Positions 33,650 through 44,808 of a stretch of DNA of 64,000 bases are shown here, piece by piece. The DNA is from Ferruginibacter sp. Its GTDB lineage: Bacteria > Bacteroidota > Bacteroidia > Chitinophagales > Chitinophagaceae. The translations under genes and the position numbers were made by a program. The DNA lies in assembly GCA_025362235.1 (NCBI GenBank), contig JANYGZ010000016.1:1-64000 (forward strand). The letters run 5' to 3'. Position 1 is the stretch's first letter, and each line of letters starts with the position of its first letter. A model generated the notes under the pieces. That model saw nothing but the letters and a program-made list of their open reading frames with translations. It was not told where the DNA came from and did no database searches.

Positions 33650-36151
33650 TTATTGGATTGTTACCCGTATATCATTTTTCAATAAATTAAAACAGGCTGT
33701 TTTTTGAATGGCAGGTGGTTCTTTTTGCTGTAGCGTTTTCATATAATCTTTGTCGTACACTTCATTTAGATTATCAAAAACATTTATTAATGCAGCAGGT
33801 TTATTTTGCAAATCAATTTGCCGCCCATCAACAATAATTTGCTTTAGAGCAACAGGAAAACCATGTAAAATAAGCTGCGCTTTTTTGAATGTAGAAACAT
33901 AATCGCCTTCCAGTTTTGAAAAAATAATTTGTTTATTAGCGGGGTCAAAAATGATATTTCTTTTACAGGATTTATCCTGCATGTAATCCATGCTGCTGCC
34001 ATCATCTTCATAATATACAAAACTATTTTTTTCACTGCCATAAAAAATATGGATATCCAAAGTATCAGAAGGTTTTTCTTTGGTGGATTGAACCAGAGTT
34101 TGCATAGGAATTATTGCTGATGCTTTTGCATATAATGGAATTTTATAAATGGGTACTTCTTTGTGAAATGATTTTCCTCCATTTACAAGTTCGTCACTGT
34201 ATAAATCGTACCAATCACCGGAAGGCAGATAGATGTTTTTCATTTTATCCTCACTGGTTAGCGGCACCACCATCATGGCATCGCCAAATAAAAACTGGTA
34301 TTGATAAGTATTGCCGTACACTTTATCATCATGCGGATAATCAATACAAAGGCTTCTTGCAATAGGCATACCTGTTTGGGTAGCCCCATAAAACATGGAA
34401 TAGATATAAGGCATCAAACGATACCGAAAACCAATAAAGTTTTTTGAGATAGCTTCTGCTTCTTCTCCATAAGCCCAGGGTTCCCCGGCTGCACCAAAAA
34501 ACTCCCGATGGTTTCTGCAAAAAGGAGAGAAAACACCCACTTCTATCCAGCGTTTATACAAATCTTTGGAAGCATCGCCGATATATCCGCCAATATCATA
34601 CCCACAAAAAGAAATACCGGATAAACCCATCTGGTTGTTTAACAAAATCCCACTCAATAAACCTTCGTCTTTTGATGTATTGTCGCCACTCCATACGGCT
34701 GAATACCGCTGTACGCCTGCAAATCCTGAACGGGTTAGTATAAATGGCCTCCTGGCTTTTTCATTTTGCAAAGCTGCTTCATAACTGCTTCTTGCCATCT
34801 GAAAACCGTACACATTTTTTGCTTCCAATGAATTGGCTTTCTTTCCATCAAAATCAAATAATAAATTATCGGGCAAATAGCTTCCGGCTACCGCAGGTTC
34901 ATTCATATCATTCCAGTAACCATGTATACCGTTTGTAACCATCCATTTCATTTTATTGACCCACCATGCCCTTGTTTTGGGATTGGTGTAATCGGGCAAA
35001 TAACAACTTAGCGGCGCTATTGCTGTTTCAAACAAACTGCCATCAGTATATTTTATAAACACATCTTTTTTTAATCCGTCGTTGTATGATTCGTAAGTAC
35101 TATCAATTTTTACCCCGGGATAAACAGACGCTGTTAATTCAATATTCATTTTAGCAAGGCTTGCCGAAAGCCCGGGCATATCTGGAAATCTTTCTTTATT
35201 GGTTCTGAATGGCTGATAGCCTTGCTGATAATCTGCGTCCAGCACAATGCAATCCACAGGAATTTGTTTTTTGCGAAAGGTTTCGGCAATCCATTCTACT
35301 TTATCCTGTGGATAATAAGTACAGCGGCTTTGATGATAGCCAATGCTCCATAACGGCGGTAACTGTATACGGCCTGTAAGTGAAGTATAGTGCTTAATAA
35401 TTTTACCGGGTGATGCATCATACATAAAAAAATAATCCGCATCACCTCCATCCATACTTACAGAACTGAAGTTGGGTGTAGACAAGCCAAAATTGAAAAA
35501 GCTTTTGTAGCTGTTGTTATAAAACATTCCATATACCTGGTGGTGATGAATGCCCATGTAAAATGGAATGCTGATATACATTGACAAACGGGGGTCTCCA
35601 TATTTGTAATTGTCCGTATTATTAAGGGTGATGCCCATACCTCTTTTATCAAGGTTTCCCAATGCTTCACCCATACCAACAAAACGTTCGCCTTCCTGTA
35701 GTTTTTTATATACAGTTACTTTATCGCCGGTAAATGCTGTACCAAAGCAACTGCCTTTTACATCCTCATTAATAATTTCGCCGGTTTTGTTTTTAAATGT
35801 TACTCTAAAGGATGGCTCCTTTTCTATTTCTACATTGATGGCATTTGTTGAAAGCAAAATGATATTTCCCTGTTCTTTAATTGTACAATTTTTGAATACC
35901 GGAATTTCATTACTAACTAACGCATAAGAAAAATTGTTGAGCGCTTTATTTTTTGAAACCCTTACACGGATGATGTTATCTGAATACGCATGAACGTCGA
36001 AAATGGCAGTGGCTGTTTTACCGTAGATGCCCACAGCAATTTTGTTGTAAGAAATTATTTTGCCTATGTTGGTTACCTGTGCAATGCAACAATGTACTAT
36101 TGCAATAAAGCTGCAACACAATAAACTATTTTTTATTTTAAACAATTTCAT
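33650..36151 (-). CDS. secreted glycoside hydrolase family 31 enzyme
   Basis: This is an alpha-glucosidase/alpha-xylosidase-type GH31 enzyme. HGYWNDMNEPA holds the catalytic nucleophile Asp, and WSGDNTSKDEG the acid/base Asp. An N-terminal beta domain, the (beta/alpha)8 barrel and C-terminal beta domains are all present (about 833 residues). The first 25 residues are a signal peptide if the protein starts at ATG 36151 (MKLFKIKN...). An upstream ATG at 36178 would add nine residues and overlap the previous gene by 16 bp. With the start at 36151 the gap to the upstream glucanase-like gene is 11 bp, so the two are probably one operon. Substrate specificity is not clear. Confidence 0.93.
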   Translation of the reverse strand: MKLFKIKNSLLCCSFIAIVHCCIAQVTNIGKIISYNKIAVGIYGKTATAIFDVHAYSDNIIRVRVSKNKALNNFSYALVSNEIPVFKNCTIKEQGNIILLSTNAINVEIEKEPSFRVTFKNKTGEIINEDVKGSCFGTAFTGDKVTVYKKLQEGERFVGMGEALGNLDKRGMGITLNNTDNYKYGDPRLSMYISIPFYMGIHHHQVYGMFYNNSYKSFFNFGLSTPNFSSVSMDGGDADYFFMYDASPGKIIKHYTSLTGRIQLPPLWSIGYHQSRCTYYPQDKVEWIAETFRKKQIPVDCIVLDADYQQGYQPFRTNKERFPDMPGLSASLAKMNIELTASVYPGVKIDSTYESYNDGLKKDVFIKYTDGSLFETAIAPLSCYLPDYTNPKTRAWWVNKMKWMVTNGIHGYWNDMNEPAVAGSYLPDNLLFDFDGKKANSLEAKNVYGFQMARSSYEAALQNEKARRPFILTRSGFAGVQRYSAVWSGDNTSKDEGLLSGILLNNQMGLSGISFCGYDIGGYIGDASKDLYKRWIEVGVFSPFCRNHREFFGAAGEPWAYGEEAEAISKNFIGFRYRLMPYIYSMFYGATQTGMPIARSLCIDYPHDDKVYGNTYQYQFLFGDAMMVVPLTSEDKMKNIYLPSGDWYDLYSDELVNGGKSFHKEVPIYKIPLYAKASAIIPMQTLVQSTKEKPSDTLDIHIFYGSEKNSFVYYEDDGSSMDYMQDKSCKRNIIFDPANKQIIFSKLEGDYVSTFKKAQLILHGFPVALKQIIVDGRQIDLQNKPAALINVFDNLNEVYDKDYMKTLQQKEPPAIQKTACFNLLKNDIRVTIQ

Positions 36152-36162
36152 GGCTGGCTTAA

Positions 36163-37587
36163 TTATTCTTTTATCCATTTACTTTTAAACCCGAGTTTTT
36201 TTAAACCGTTTTGCACATCGGGTATTTTCATAAATAAATTCCATATTAACCCGCTTCTGTAGTTTTCTATCATCACTACAATAGGGCCCTGGTCGATGGC
36301 TAAATGACTTTTTGCATACCAGTTGTGTGATTCACTAAAGCCATCTGCAAACCCAAAAGGGCTCCATAATTTACTGCCCATATCATAATAAAAATGCTTT
36401 AACGCCTGCATGCTATACTCAGGCGTAAAGGGCATAGAAGAAAGTGCAGCCGTGGGTTGTATAACGCCAAGGTCAACCTCGGGGCAGTGGGCTACATAAC
36501 CTTTGTAGCTGTCGCCTGCAGTAAGGCCCCAGCAATTTTCGCCATAGCCCTTGTATTTTTTGGGATTTGCAATACAGTATGCCCTGTTAATAAGTGTATG
36601 ATTTTTTGCCTGCTCAAAATAATTGATGTTCAGGCTGTCGGTTAGCTGGTTGGGGTCAATACCCATAAAGGTATACTGCTCAAAAAATAACGGGCCACCC
36701 ATATCAGAATTGCCCAAAGGGAGTTTGATTCCATAATAAGTTTTTCCATTGGTCCAGCCTGCGCTTCCCACCCATGTTGAATCATACGCGGTTCGTGCAA
36801 TAGAATGATAAGGTGAAGCAGCAGCAAGAATATAGGTGATCAAACATTCATCCCAACCCCATACCGGAAAGTTCATATCAAAATTATTGCGGGGACTCCA
36901 GTGCCAAAACAATCTTTTACTATTGTTATTGGTATGCCAGTTAAAGTTGGCAGCGCCCCATAACTGGTCTATTCTTTTACGTAAATATTTTTCGGTTAAA
37001 GCATCACCAGTAAAATATTCTTTGGCACATAAAAAGCCCATCATCAGGTAAGAAGTTTCCACAATATCGGCGCCATCATCCAACCTGTCAAAAGGCACCG
37101 TTTTACCAGTGGTGCCATTCATAAAATGTGGATAGATGCCGTGATAACAATCTGCTTTTAACAAAAAGTCTGCAATTTTATTCAGTCTTTTTACAGCGGT
37201 ATCCCTGCCTATCCAGCCACGGTTAACCGCTACAACAGTTGACAATATACCCATACCTGTACCACCAATGGCGCAATCTTCTGAACCAAATACATCTTTA
37301 CTTAGATTAGGTTCGTCCCATGCTTCATTGATAAAATCCCAATAATAAACGGCATTTACAGCTACATCCCTTTCTCTTGCCAGTCCGCTTACAGGATGGG
37401 CATAATGCCAGAAATAACGAAAGGTTTGCCGTTGTACAATTTCGAGCAATGTGCTATCGGGAATATTTTTTACAATACCGATTGGCTTGACACTGTTAGG
37501 ATATCCATCTTTAAAATTAATTTTTTGAGCAGTGAGGATTCCGAAGCAAGTAATGAAGGAAATTGATATGATTATTTTTTTTCGCAT
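36163..37587 (-). CDS. secreted PF10091 / GH144-like endo-glucanase
   Basis: The 474-residue product starts with a signal peptide (MRKKIIISISFITCFGILTAQ) and continues as an (alpha/alpha)6-barrel protein of the glycoamylase (PF10091) family. TFRYFWHYAHPVSGLARER, SEDCAIGGTGMGI, DRLDDGADIVETSYLMMG and GWDECLITYILAAASP are typical. The family includes GH144 endo-beta-1,2-glucanase of Chitinophaga, so beta-1,2-glucan is a likely substrate, though other substrates are possible. The conserved acidic residues of SEDC, DRLDD and ADIVE are the probable catalytic ones. It is the upstream gene of a pair with the GH31 enzyme. Confidence 0.88.
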   Translation of the reverse strand: MRKKIIISISFITCFGILTAQKINFKDGYPNSVKPIGIVKNIPDSTLLEIVQRQTFRYFWHYAHPVSGLARERDVAVNAVYYWDFINEAWDEPNLSKDVFGSEDCAIGGTGMGILSTVVAVNRGWIGRDTAVKRLNKIADFLLKADCYHGIYPHFMNGTTGKTVPFDRLDDGADIVETSYLMMGFLCAKEYFTGDALTEKYLRKRIDQLWGAANFNWHTNNNSKRLFWHWSPRNNFDMNFPVWGWDECLITYILAAASPYHSIARTAYDSTWVGSAGWTNGKTYYGIKLPLGNSDMGGPLFFEQYTFMGIDPNQLTDSLNINYFEQAKNHTLINRAYCIANPKKYKGYGENCWGLTAGDSYKGYVAHCPEVDLGVIQPTAALSSMPFTPEYSMQALKHFYYDMGSKLWSPFGFADGFSESHNWYAKSHLAIDQGPIVVMIENYRSGLIWNLFMKIPDVQNGLKKLGFKSKWIKE

Positions 37588-37770
37588 GACAGTAAATAAC
37601 TAATAAGGTCGTTTAATAAATGTTTGGCTTCAACCTTTTATATTCCAAATCTACATCAATGATGTATTCTATACATTAGCAATTGTTAAAACTTTTTCAT
37701 CTGATACATTTCATCCTTTCAATTAATCCAATCAATAATTTTTCGTTCTTCCAGATTACATTCATATAAA

Positions 37771-37796
37771 AAGACCTCCAATAAATTGAAGGCCCC
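37771..37796 (-). terminator. rho-independent terminator of atpD-atpC
   Basis: On the minus strand GGCCTTCAAT pairs with ATTGGAGGTC over a 2-base loop and is followed by TTTTT. It lies 27 bp downstream of the atpC stop. Confidence 0.75.
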
Positions 37797-37822
37797 TATA
37801 AATATGTAATTATTTATGTTTT

Positions 37823-38074
37823 TTAAACTTCGTCTGCACCTTCTACCAATACAATTGTCTTGTTATTTAATACCTCTGCAAAACCACTTTGTATGGTATA
37901 TAAAACATGGCTGTTCTTATCTTTTAAAATTTTTAGTTTGCCTGCTTTTAATGCACTTACCATGGGCGCATGTTTGTCTAATACTTCAAACAAACCAGAA
38001 ATACCCGGTAGCTGAACCCCATATACAGTGCCGCTAAAAATTTTACTTTCTGGTGTCAATATTTCTAATATCAT
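37823..38074 (-). CDS. atpC: ATP synthase F1 epsilon subunit AtpC (short)
   Basis: The epsilon subunit is part of the central stalk and joins gamma to the c-ring. The 83-residue product is only the N-terminal beta-sandwich domain: LEILTPESKIFSG and GEVL-like strings, with LPGISGLFEVLDKHAPMVSAL. The C-terminal two-helix domain that inhibits ATPase activity in E. coli is absent, as is common in Bacteroidota. The gene follows atpD with a 23-bp gap and ends before a strong terminator. Confidence 0.9.
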   Translation of the reverse strand: MILEILTPESKIFSGTVYGVQLPGISGLFEVLDKHAPMVSALKAGKLKILKDKNSHVLYTIQSGFAEVLNNKTIVLVEGADEV

Positions 38075-38097
38075 AAAATCAATGTGATAATTGCTAA

Positions 38098-39606
<1,509 letters not shown>

Positions 39607-39642
39607 TCAAATTTTATTGTAATGAGGTCATTTTTCAGAGCG

Positions 39643-39674
39643 CAAAGGTAAGGGTTGCAGGTTAAATTTTGAAA
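39643..39674 (-). promoter_or_regulatory. atpD-atpC promoter
   Basis: On the minus strand TACCTTTG (39650-39643) matches TAnnTTTG, with TTTC (39674-39671) in the -33 position 20 bp upstream. The leader to the atpD ATG would be about 35 nt. The rest of the 39604-39984 gap holds nothing I can name. Confidence 0.6.
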
Positions 39675-39984
39675 TTCAATAGCGGATATTTTACTAGCCT
39701 TATTTTGAAGCAGAATTGGTATAATGAAGCCAATATTTTACGTTAAAACATCATTGATAATTTTAATTTTACCCGTTTTTTAAAATATGAACAAGCTATT
39801 TATTGCTCTATTTTTAAATGCCAAGTACACAACTATTGCGCTCATAAACCCAATAATTGTAATTTAACGAACTAAAAATTAAAAAATTTACAATTGCGTC
39901 CTACCTTCATTTCATATTTTTAATTATTTATAACAAAATATCCTTACTTCAATTCCGTTCATTATATTAAAATAATTTTTCAAA

Positions 39985-41094
39985 TTGCCCTATTCAAAAA
40001 AAATTATAAACTTGTTTATAATTTGTAACATTATTGTAGTTTTTATTTACCTCTTAGCCTGCCTGGTACCTTTTTTAAATGCAGAAAAATATTGGTTTAT
40101 AGCTTTATTGGGCCTGGGTTTCCCTTTATTATTTTTAATGGTGGTAATTTTTTTTATTGCGGGACTGATTGCCAGGTCCCGGTGGAGCATGCTTTCCCTG
40201 ATAGCCTTATTGCTAAGCTGGCAACAAATGGCAGTAGCATTTAGCTGGCATACAAAACAACCATTTAACCTTACAAAAGAGGCTGGTAACCTGCGAATTT
40301 TATCATGGAATGTTTCCAGTTGGGATGAGCCTAATAAAGAACGCCACGGTGGGGCAAGCTATCGCCAACAGATGTTTGAAGAAGTAAAAAAAAGCCAGGC
40401 AGATGTACTTTGTTTCCAGGAATTTTTGGAATCAAGGGATAGTGCTTATTTTGATTATAATATTCCGGAATTAGAAAAAATGGGGTATCCGTATCATTAT
40501 TACGTACCTACTGAAGAGGGAGATAAAAAATCCGAATTGGGTATTGTTATTTTTTCTAAGTACCGTATAACTGATACGGGTATTTTCGATTTTGGCGATA
40601 GGTATTCCGTTCAACAACTTATTTATGCAGACATAGAGTTTAATAATAAAAAGCTAAGGTTATTTACTATTCACCTGCAATCAGTAAGGCTTGATGTTGA
40701 TAATTACCAAACACTGAATGAAATAAAATACATCGAAAAAGACGGATTTAAAGAATCAAAAACAATTGTGAGAAAGCTAAAAAGAGGGTATCAATTTAGA
40801 AGCTCACAGGCAGATATAGTAAATGATTATGTAAGAAAGAGCCCTTATCCTGTTATACTTTGCGGCGACTTTAATGATGTACCCAATTCTTATACCTATT
40901 TTAAAATAAGGGGTGATATGCAAGATGCATTTTTAAGAAAAGGATCTGGCATTGGAAGGACTTTCAGGTTTATATCGCCTACCTTAAGAATTGATTACAT
41001 TTTTGCCGATCAAAAATTTTCAATAAAACAGTATGACCGCATAACTGTTCCTTACTCTGATCATTATGGTATTATGGCGGATGTTGGTTTTTAA
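39985..41094 (+). CDS. membrane-anchored endonuclease/exonuclease/phosphatase-fold protein
   Basis: Two or three hydrophobic segments (about 8-30, 38-63 and a shorter one near 70-85) anchor the protein. The EEP domain then starts at ILSWNVSSWDEP and shows VLCFQEFLES (metal-binding Glu), LFTIHLQS, VILCGDFNDVPNS, LRIDYIFAD and YSDHYGIMADV (catalytic Asp-His). The active site would face the cytoplasm or periplasm; the DNase, phosphodiesterase or sphingomyelinase-like activity cannot be decided. The start must be the TTG at 39985 because a TAA stop lies 12 bases upstream in frame and the next Met falls after the first helix. It is monocistronic, about 75 bp before dnaX. Confidence 0.85.
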   Translation: MPYSKKIINLFIICNIIVVFIYLLACLVPFLNAEKYWFIALLGLGFPLLFLMVVIFFIAGLIARSRWSMLSLIALLLSWQQMAVAFSWHTKQPFNLTKEAGNLRILSWNVSSWDEPNKERHGGASYRQQMFEEVKKSQADVLCFQEFLESRDSAYFDYNIPELEKMGYPYHYYVPTEEGDKKSELGIVIFSKYRITDTGIFDFGDRYSVQQLIYADIEFNNKKLRLFTIHLQSVRLDVDNYQTLNEIKYIEKDGFKESKTIVRKLKRGYQFRSSQADIVNDYVRKSPYPVILCGDFNDVPNSYTYFKIRGDMQDAFLRKGSGIGRTFRFISPTLRIDYIFADQKFSIKQYDRITVPYSDHYGIMADVGF

Positions 41095-41169
41095 AATTTG
41101 GGGCAAACAAATATTGCTGCAAACCCAATAATTCTCTTTAAAAAACTGTATTAATCGTAATTTGCGTTT

Positions 41170-42981
41170 ATGGACAAATTTGTAGTATCGGCACGTAAAT
41201 ACAGGCCGCAGAATTTTTCAACAGTGGTAGGGCAGACACATATTACCACTACCCTTAAAAATGCTATTAAAAATAACCAATTAGCACATGCTTTTTTGTT
41301 TTGCGGGCCAAGGGGTGTAGGCAAAACAACCTGTGCCAGGATATTGGCAAAAACTATCAATTGCGAAAATCAGTCAAAAGATGGTGAAGCCTGTAACATC
41401 TGTAACAGTTGTATTTCGTTTGATGCAGGCACTTCTTTAAACATACACGAACTTGATGCCGCCAGCAATAATTCGGTAGATGATATCAGGAGCCTTGTAG
41501 AACAGGTTCGTTTTGCGCCACAGGCAGGCAAATACAAAGTGTATATTGTAGATGAGGTACACATGCTTAGTTCATCGGCCTTTAATGCCTTTTTAAAAAC
41601 ACTGGAAGAACCGCCACCCTACGCTATTTTTATTTTAGCTACAACAGAAAAACATAAAATACTGCCCACTATTTTAAGCCGTTGCCAGATATTTGATTTT
41701 AAACGGATTACCAACAATGATACGGTTGAGCACCTGCAGGAAATTTGTGATAAAGAATCCATAAAAGCCGATAAAGCGGCCCTGCACATTATTGCCCAAA
41801 AAAGTGAAGGTTGTATGAGGGATTCGCTGAGTATCCTGGATAAGATAGTAAGCTTTACAAATGGCGAGGTTACCTATAACAATACTTTAGAACACCTGAA
41901 TATTTTAGATGAGGATTATTATTTTAAAATGCTGGATTTTTTACAACAGCAGGATCTTAGCAGTGCCTTATTAATGTATGATGAAATAAACCGCAAGGGT
42001 TTTGAAGGAGATACTGTGTTGAATGGTTTTGCAGAATTTTTACGGAACCTGCTGGTAAGCCGCGACGCCAAAGTGGCCATGCTGCTGGAAGTGGCTGAAG
42101 ATTTTAAGCAAAAGTATTTGCAGACTGCGCAAAAAATTTCTGCTGCTTACATCGTTAGTTCTTTAAATATTTTAAACGAAGCCGAACTGAATTATAAACA
42201 GTCGCGTAATAAACGTTTACATGTTGAGCTAACCATCATCAAACTAAGTTATTTGCAACAGGCATTGGAATTAGTAAATAATGATGGGATTATCAATAAA
42301 AAAAAACTAATTGATGGTGCAAAAACAATTGCCTTCAAAGCACTGCCAATAATAAAAACAAAGCATACTGACCCTGATGAAAAGTACACTAAACCTGGAA
42401 AACCCGTACCGCAAACGGCCGGTGCAAAACTGATTATCGAAGAACCTTCAATCAGTATAAAAAAAGAGCAGGGTAGCACACCAATTACAAATACAAAATT
42501 GCTTGATTCAGCTACAGCCACGGCACCAAAAACCCCGCTTGGTTCCCTAAGTAAAATACGGCAGCAAATAACACAACAAAATATAAATGGAAACACCGAA
42601 TCCATTCAGCTTATTGAAGAAGAATTATATATATGCTGGGGGTTATTTGTTGAAAAGCTAAGGTCTAAAAATAATCACTCAGCCGTTACTAATTTTAAAG
42701 CAGCCGAATTAAAAATAATTGATAATAATACCATTGAAATTGTTACCCAGGGAGAAATTCATAGAGCTTTTATTGAAGAGCAACGTGCAGGACTTATTAC
42801 ACATTTACAGCAACATTTTAATAACCGCCTGCTTATTTACAGGATATTGGTAATAGAAAAAGCAGATGCTGCCATGCCAACTGATGCCCCATTGTCAAAA
42901 AAACAGCAGTATCTAAAAATTATTGCAGAATACCCTTTGGTAAAAGAATTGAAAGAAAGATTAAAATTAGAGCTGGACTAA
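41170..42981 (+). CDS. dnaX: DNA polymerase III gamma/tau subunit DnaX
   Basis: DnaX is the ATPase of the clamp loader and organises the replicative polymerase. The N-terminal AAA+ domain shows FCGPRGVGKTTCARI (Walker A), the Cys zinc site (CENQ...CNICNSC), VDEVHMLSSSAFNAFLKTLEEPP (Walker B), the ATTEKHKILPTILSRC sensor, and GCMRDSLSILD. Domain III follows to about residue 370. A Lys/Pro/Thr-rich linker and a distinct C-terminal domain (about 470-603) complete 603 residues. No slippery A-run for gamma production was identified. ATG 41170 is six bases downstream of a near-consensus TAATTTG box. Confidence 0.96.
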   Translation: MDKFVVSARKYRPQNFSTVVGQTHITTTLKNAIKNNQLAHAFLFCGPRGVGKTTCARILAKTINCENQSKDGEACNICNSCISFDAGTSLNIHELDAASNNSVDDIRSLVEQVRFAPQAGKYKVYIVDEVHMLSSSAFNAFLKTLEEPPPYAIFILATTEKHKILPTILSRCQIFDFKRITNNDTVEHLQEICDKESIKADKAALHIIAQKSEGCMRDSLSILDKIVSFTNGEVTYNNTLEHLNILDEDYYFKMLDFLQQQDLSSALLMYDEINRKGFEGDTVLNGFAEFLRNLLVSRDAKVAMLLEVAEDFKQKYLQTAQKISAAYIVSSLNILNEAELNYKQSRNKRLHVELTIIKLSYLQQALELVNNDGIINKKKLIDGAKTIAFKALPIIKTKHTDPDEKYTKPGKPVPQTAGAKLIIEEPSISIKKEQGSTPITNTKLLDSATATAPKTPLGSLSKIRQQITQQNINGNTESIQLIEEELYICWGLFVEKLRSKNNHSAVTNFKAAELKIIDNNTIEIVTQGEIHRAFIEEQRAGLITHLQQHFNNRLLIYRILVIEKADAAMPTDAPLSKKQQYLKIIAEYPLVKELKERLKLELD

Positions 42982-43057
42982 TAAATCAACATGGTTACAA
43001 TTCCCTTTTTTGCATTAATTTCGACCTTCAATTTAAACACATTAGAAATTATTTATT

Positions 43058-44695
43058 ATGGCAGAAGTGATACGCATGCCGCTGTTGAGCGATACTATGA
43101 CGGAAGGAAAGATAATTACCTGGAATAAAAAAGTAGGCGATAAAGTAAAAAGTGATGATGTTTTGGCTGATGTGGAAACGGATAAAGCTACAATGGAAGT
43201 AACCGGTTATGTAGACGGTACTTTACTTTTTATAGGCGTACCTGCAGGTGAGGCGGCCAAAATAAACCAGATTATTGCTATTGTTGGCAAAGAAGGTGAG
43301 GATTACAAGCCATTGCTTGACGGAGATATGAATAATTTAAAAACTGCAGCAGCAGAAACCAAAGAAGCAACGCCTGCACCAGCAGCAACCAATCAACAAA
43401 CTGCTAAAGTAAGTTTACCCGCAGGTGCCAAAGAAATAAGAATGCCTTTGTTAAGCGATACTATGACTGAAGGCAAAATAGTATCCTGGAATAAAAAAGT
43501 GGGCGACCTGGTAAAAAGCGATGATGTGCTGGCAGATGTAGAAACTGATAAAGCTACCATGGAAGTAGTGGGATATGAAGAAGGGACTTTATTGTACATT
43601 GGTGTAGAGGCAGGAAGCGCCGCTAAAATAAATGAAATTATTGCCATTGTAGGTAAACCCGGTACTGATGTAAGCGCTTATGTAGCGGCTGAAAAATCAG
43701 GTGCTAATTCAGTAACGCCGACTGCCTCTGTTACAATTGGGTCAGCAGAAACTGCTGCCGTAGCTACTGTAGAACCTGCAACTGAAACAAATACACAAAC
43801 ATCTTCTGACCAACGCATCAAGGCATCTCCACTTGCAAAAAAATTAGCCGCAGATAAAGGAATTGATTTAACAAAAGTAAACGGCAGTGGCGACAATGGC
43901 CGCATTACAAAAAAAGACATTGACAATTATACCCCTGCTGCTGCACAGGCTGTAACCAATACTGTAGCTCCGGCTGCAAAAGCTTTTGCCCCTGCATTTT
44001 TACCAACCGGGCAGGAAGGCTTTACTGATGTGCCGTTAACACAAATGCGCAAAGTTATTGCCCGCCGCTTAGGTGAAAGTAAATTTACAGCGCCGCATTT
44101 TTATTTAACCATGGAAATAAACATGGACAATGCCATGACTTCAAGGGTGGCTATGAATGAAGTAAGCCCGGTTAAAATTTCTTTTAACGATATGATTATT
44201 AAAGCCAGCGCTATGGCTTTACGCCTGCACCCCGATGTAAACAGCAGTTGGATGGGCGACTTTATCAGGCAGAACAAGCATATACATATCGGCTCGGCAT
44301 TGGCTTTACCCGAAGGTTTGATAGTGCCTGTAATACGTTTTGCCGATCAAAAATCATTATCGCAAATTGCTGCGGATGCAAAAGAATTATATGGCAAGGC
44401 AAAAGATAAAAAATTACAACCCAACGAATTTAGCGGAAACACTTTTACCATCTCCAATTTAGGGATGATGGATATTGAAGAATTTACTGCTATCATCAAC
44501 CCGCCAGACAGTGCTATTTTAGCCGTTGGTGCCATTAAAGAAAAAGTAGTTAAAAAAGGCGAAGGTTTTGGAGTAATCAGCATCATGAAGCTTACCCTAA
44601 GCTGCGATCACAGAAGTGTTGATGGAGCTGTGGGAGCTGCTTTTTTACAAACATTAAAAAAATTCCTGGAAAACCCAATTACCATGCTGGTATAA
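43058..44695 (+). CDS. pyruvate dehydrogenase E2 (dihydrolipoamide acetyltransferase)
   Basis: The E2 subunit transfers acetyl groups from lipoyl-lysine to CoA. Two tandem lipoyl domains (about 1-80 and 125-205) carry the DVETDKATMEV motif with the lipoylated Lys, each separated by an Ala/Thr/Pro-rich linker. A peripheral-subunit binding domain (RIKASPLAKKLAADKGIDL, about 255-290) and the catalytic core (from about 325) follow; DHRSVDGAVGA near the end is the HxxxDG active site. The two lipoyl domains are nearly identical in sequence, suggesting recent duplication or gene conversion. E1 and E3 genes are not in the window. It is the usual second gene in Bacteroidota pdh loci in name only; here it follows dnaX. 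Confidence 0.93.
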   Translation: MAEVIRMPLLSDTMTEGKIITWNKKVGDKVKSDDVLADVETDKATMEVTGYVDGTLLFIGVPAGEAAKINQIIAIVGKEGEDYKPLLDGDMNNLKTAAAETKEATPAPAATNQQTAKVSLPAGAKEIRMPLLSDTMTEGKIVSWNKKVGDLVKSDDVLADVETDKATMEVVGYEEGTLLYIGVEAGSAAKINEIIAIVGKPGTDVSAYVAAEKSGANSVTPTASVTIGSAETAAVATVEPATETNTQTSSDQRIKASPLAKKLAADKGIDLTKVNGSGDNGRITKKDIDNYTPAAAQAVTNTVAPAAKAFAPAFLPTGQEGFTDVPLTQMRKVIARRLGESKFTAPHFYLTMEINMDNAMTSRVAMNEVSPVKISFNDMIIKASAMALRLHPDVNSSWMGDFIRQNKHIHIGSALALPEGLIVPVIRFADQKSLSQIAADAKELYGKAKDKKLQPNEFSGNTFTISNLGMMDIEEFTAIINPPDSAILAVGAIKEKVVKKGEGFGVISIMKLTLSCDHRSVDGAVGAAFLQTLKKFLENPITMLV

Positions 44696-44712
44696 ATTTC
44701 CTGAAAATATTT

Positions 44713-44746
44713 AAAGGCTTTGGTTTAAAAAATCAACGCCTTTTTT
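44713..44746 (+). terminator. rho-independent terminator after the E2 gene
   Basis: AAAGGC.TTGGTTT (44713-44727) pairs with AAATCAACGCC (44730-44740) and is followed by TTTTTT. It lies 17 bp after the stop codon. Confidence 0.75.
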
Positions 44747-44772
44747 ATTTACTGATTTAACATAGTTAAAAT

Positions 44773-44801
44773 ATTGAATCAGTTAATCAGTGTTAACTTT
44801 G
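44773..44801 (+). promoter_or_regulatory. promoter of the DCC-family gene
   Basis: TAACTTTG (44794-44801) matches TAnnTTTG and ends seven bases before the ATG at 44809. ATTG (44773-44776) lies 17 bp upstream in the -33 position. Transcription would start at or next to the ATG. Confidence 0.55.
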
Positions 44802-44808
44802 CCATATA

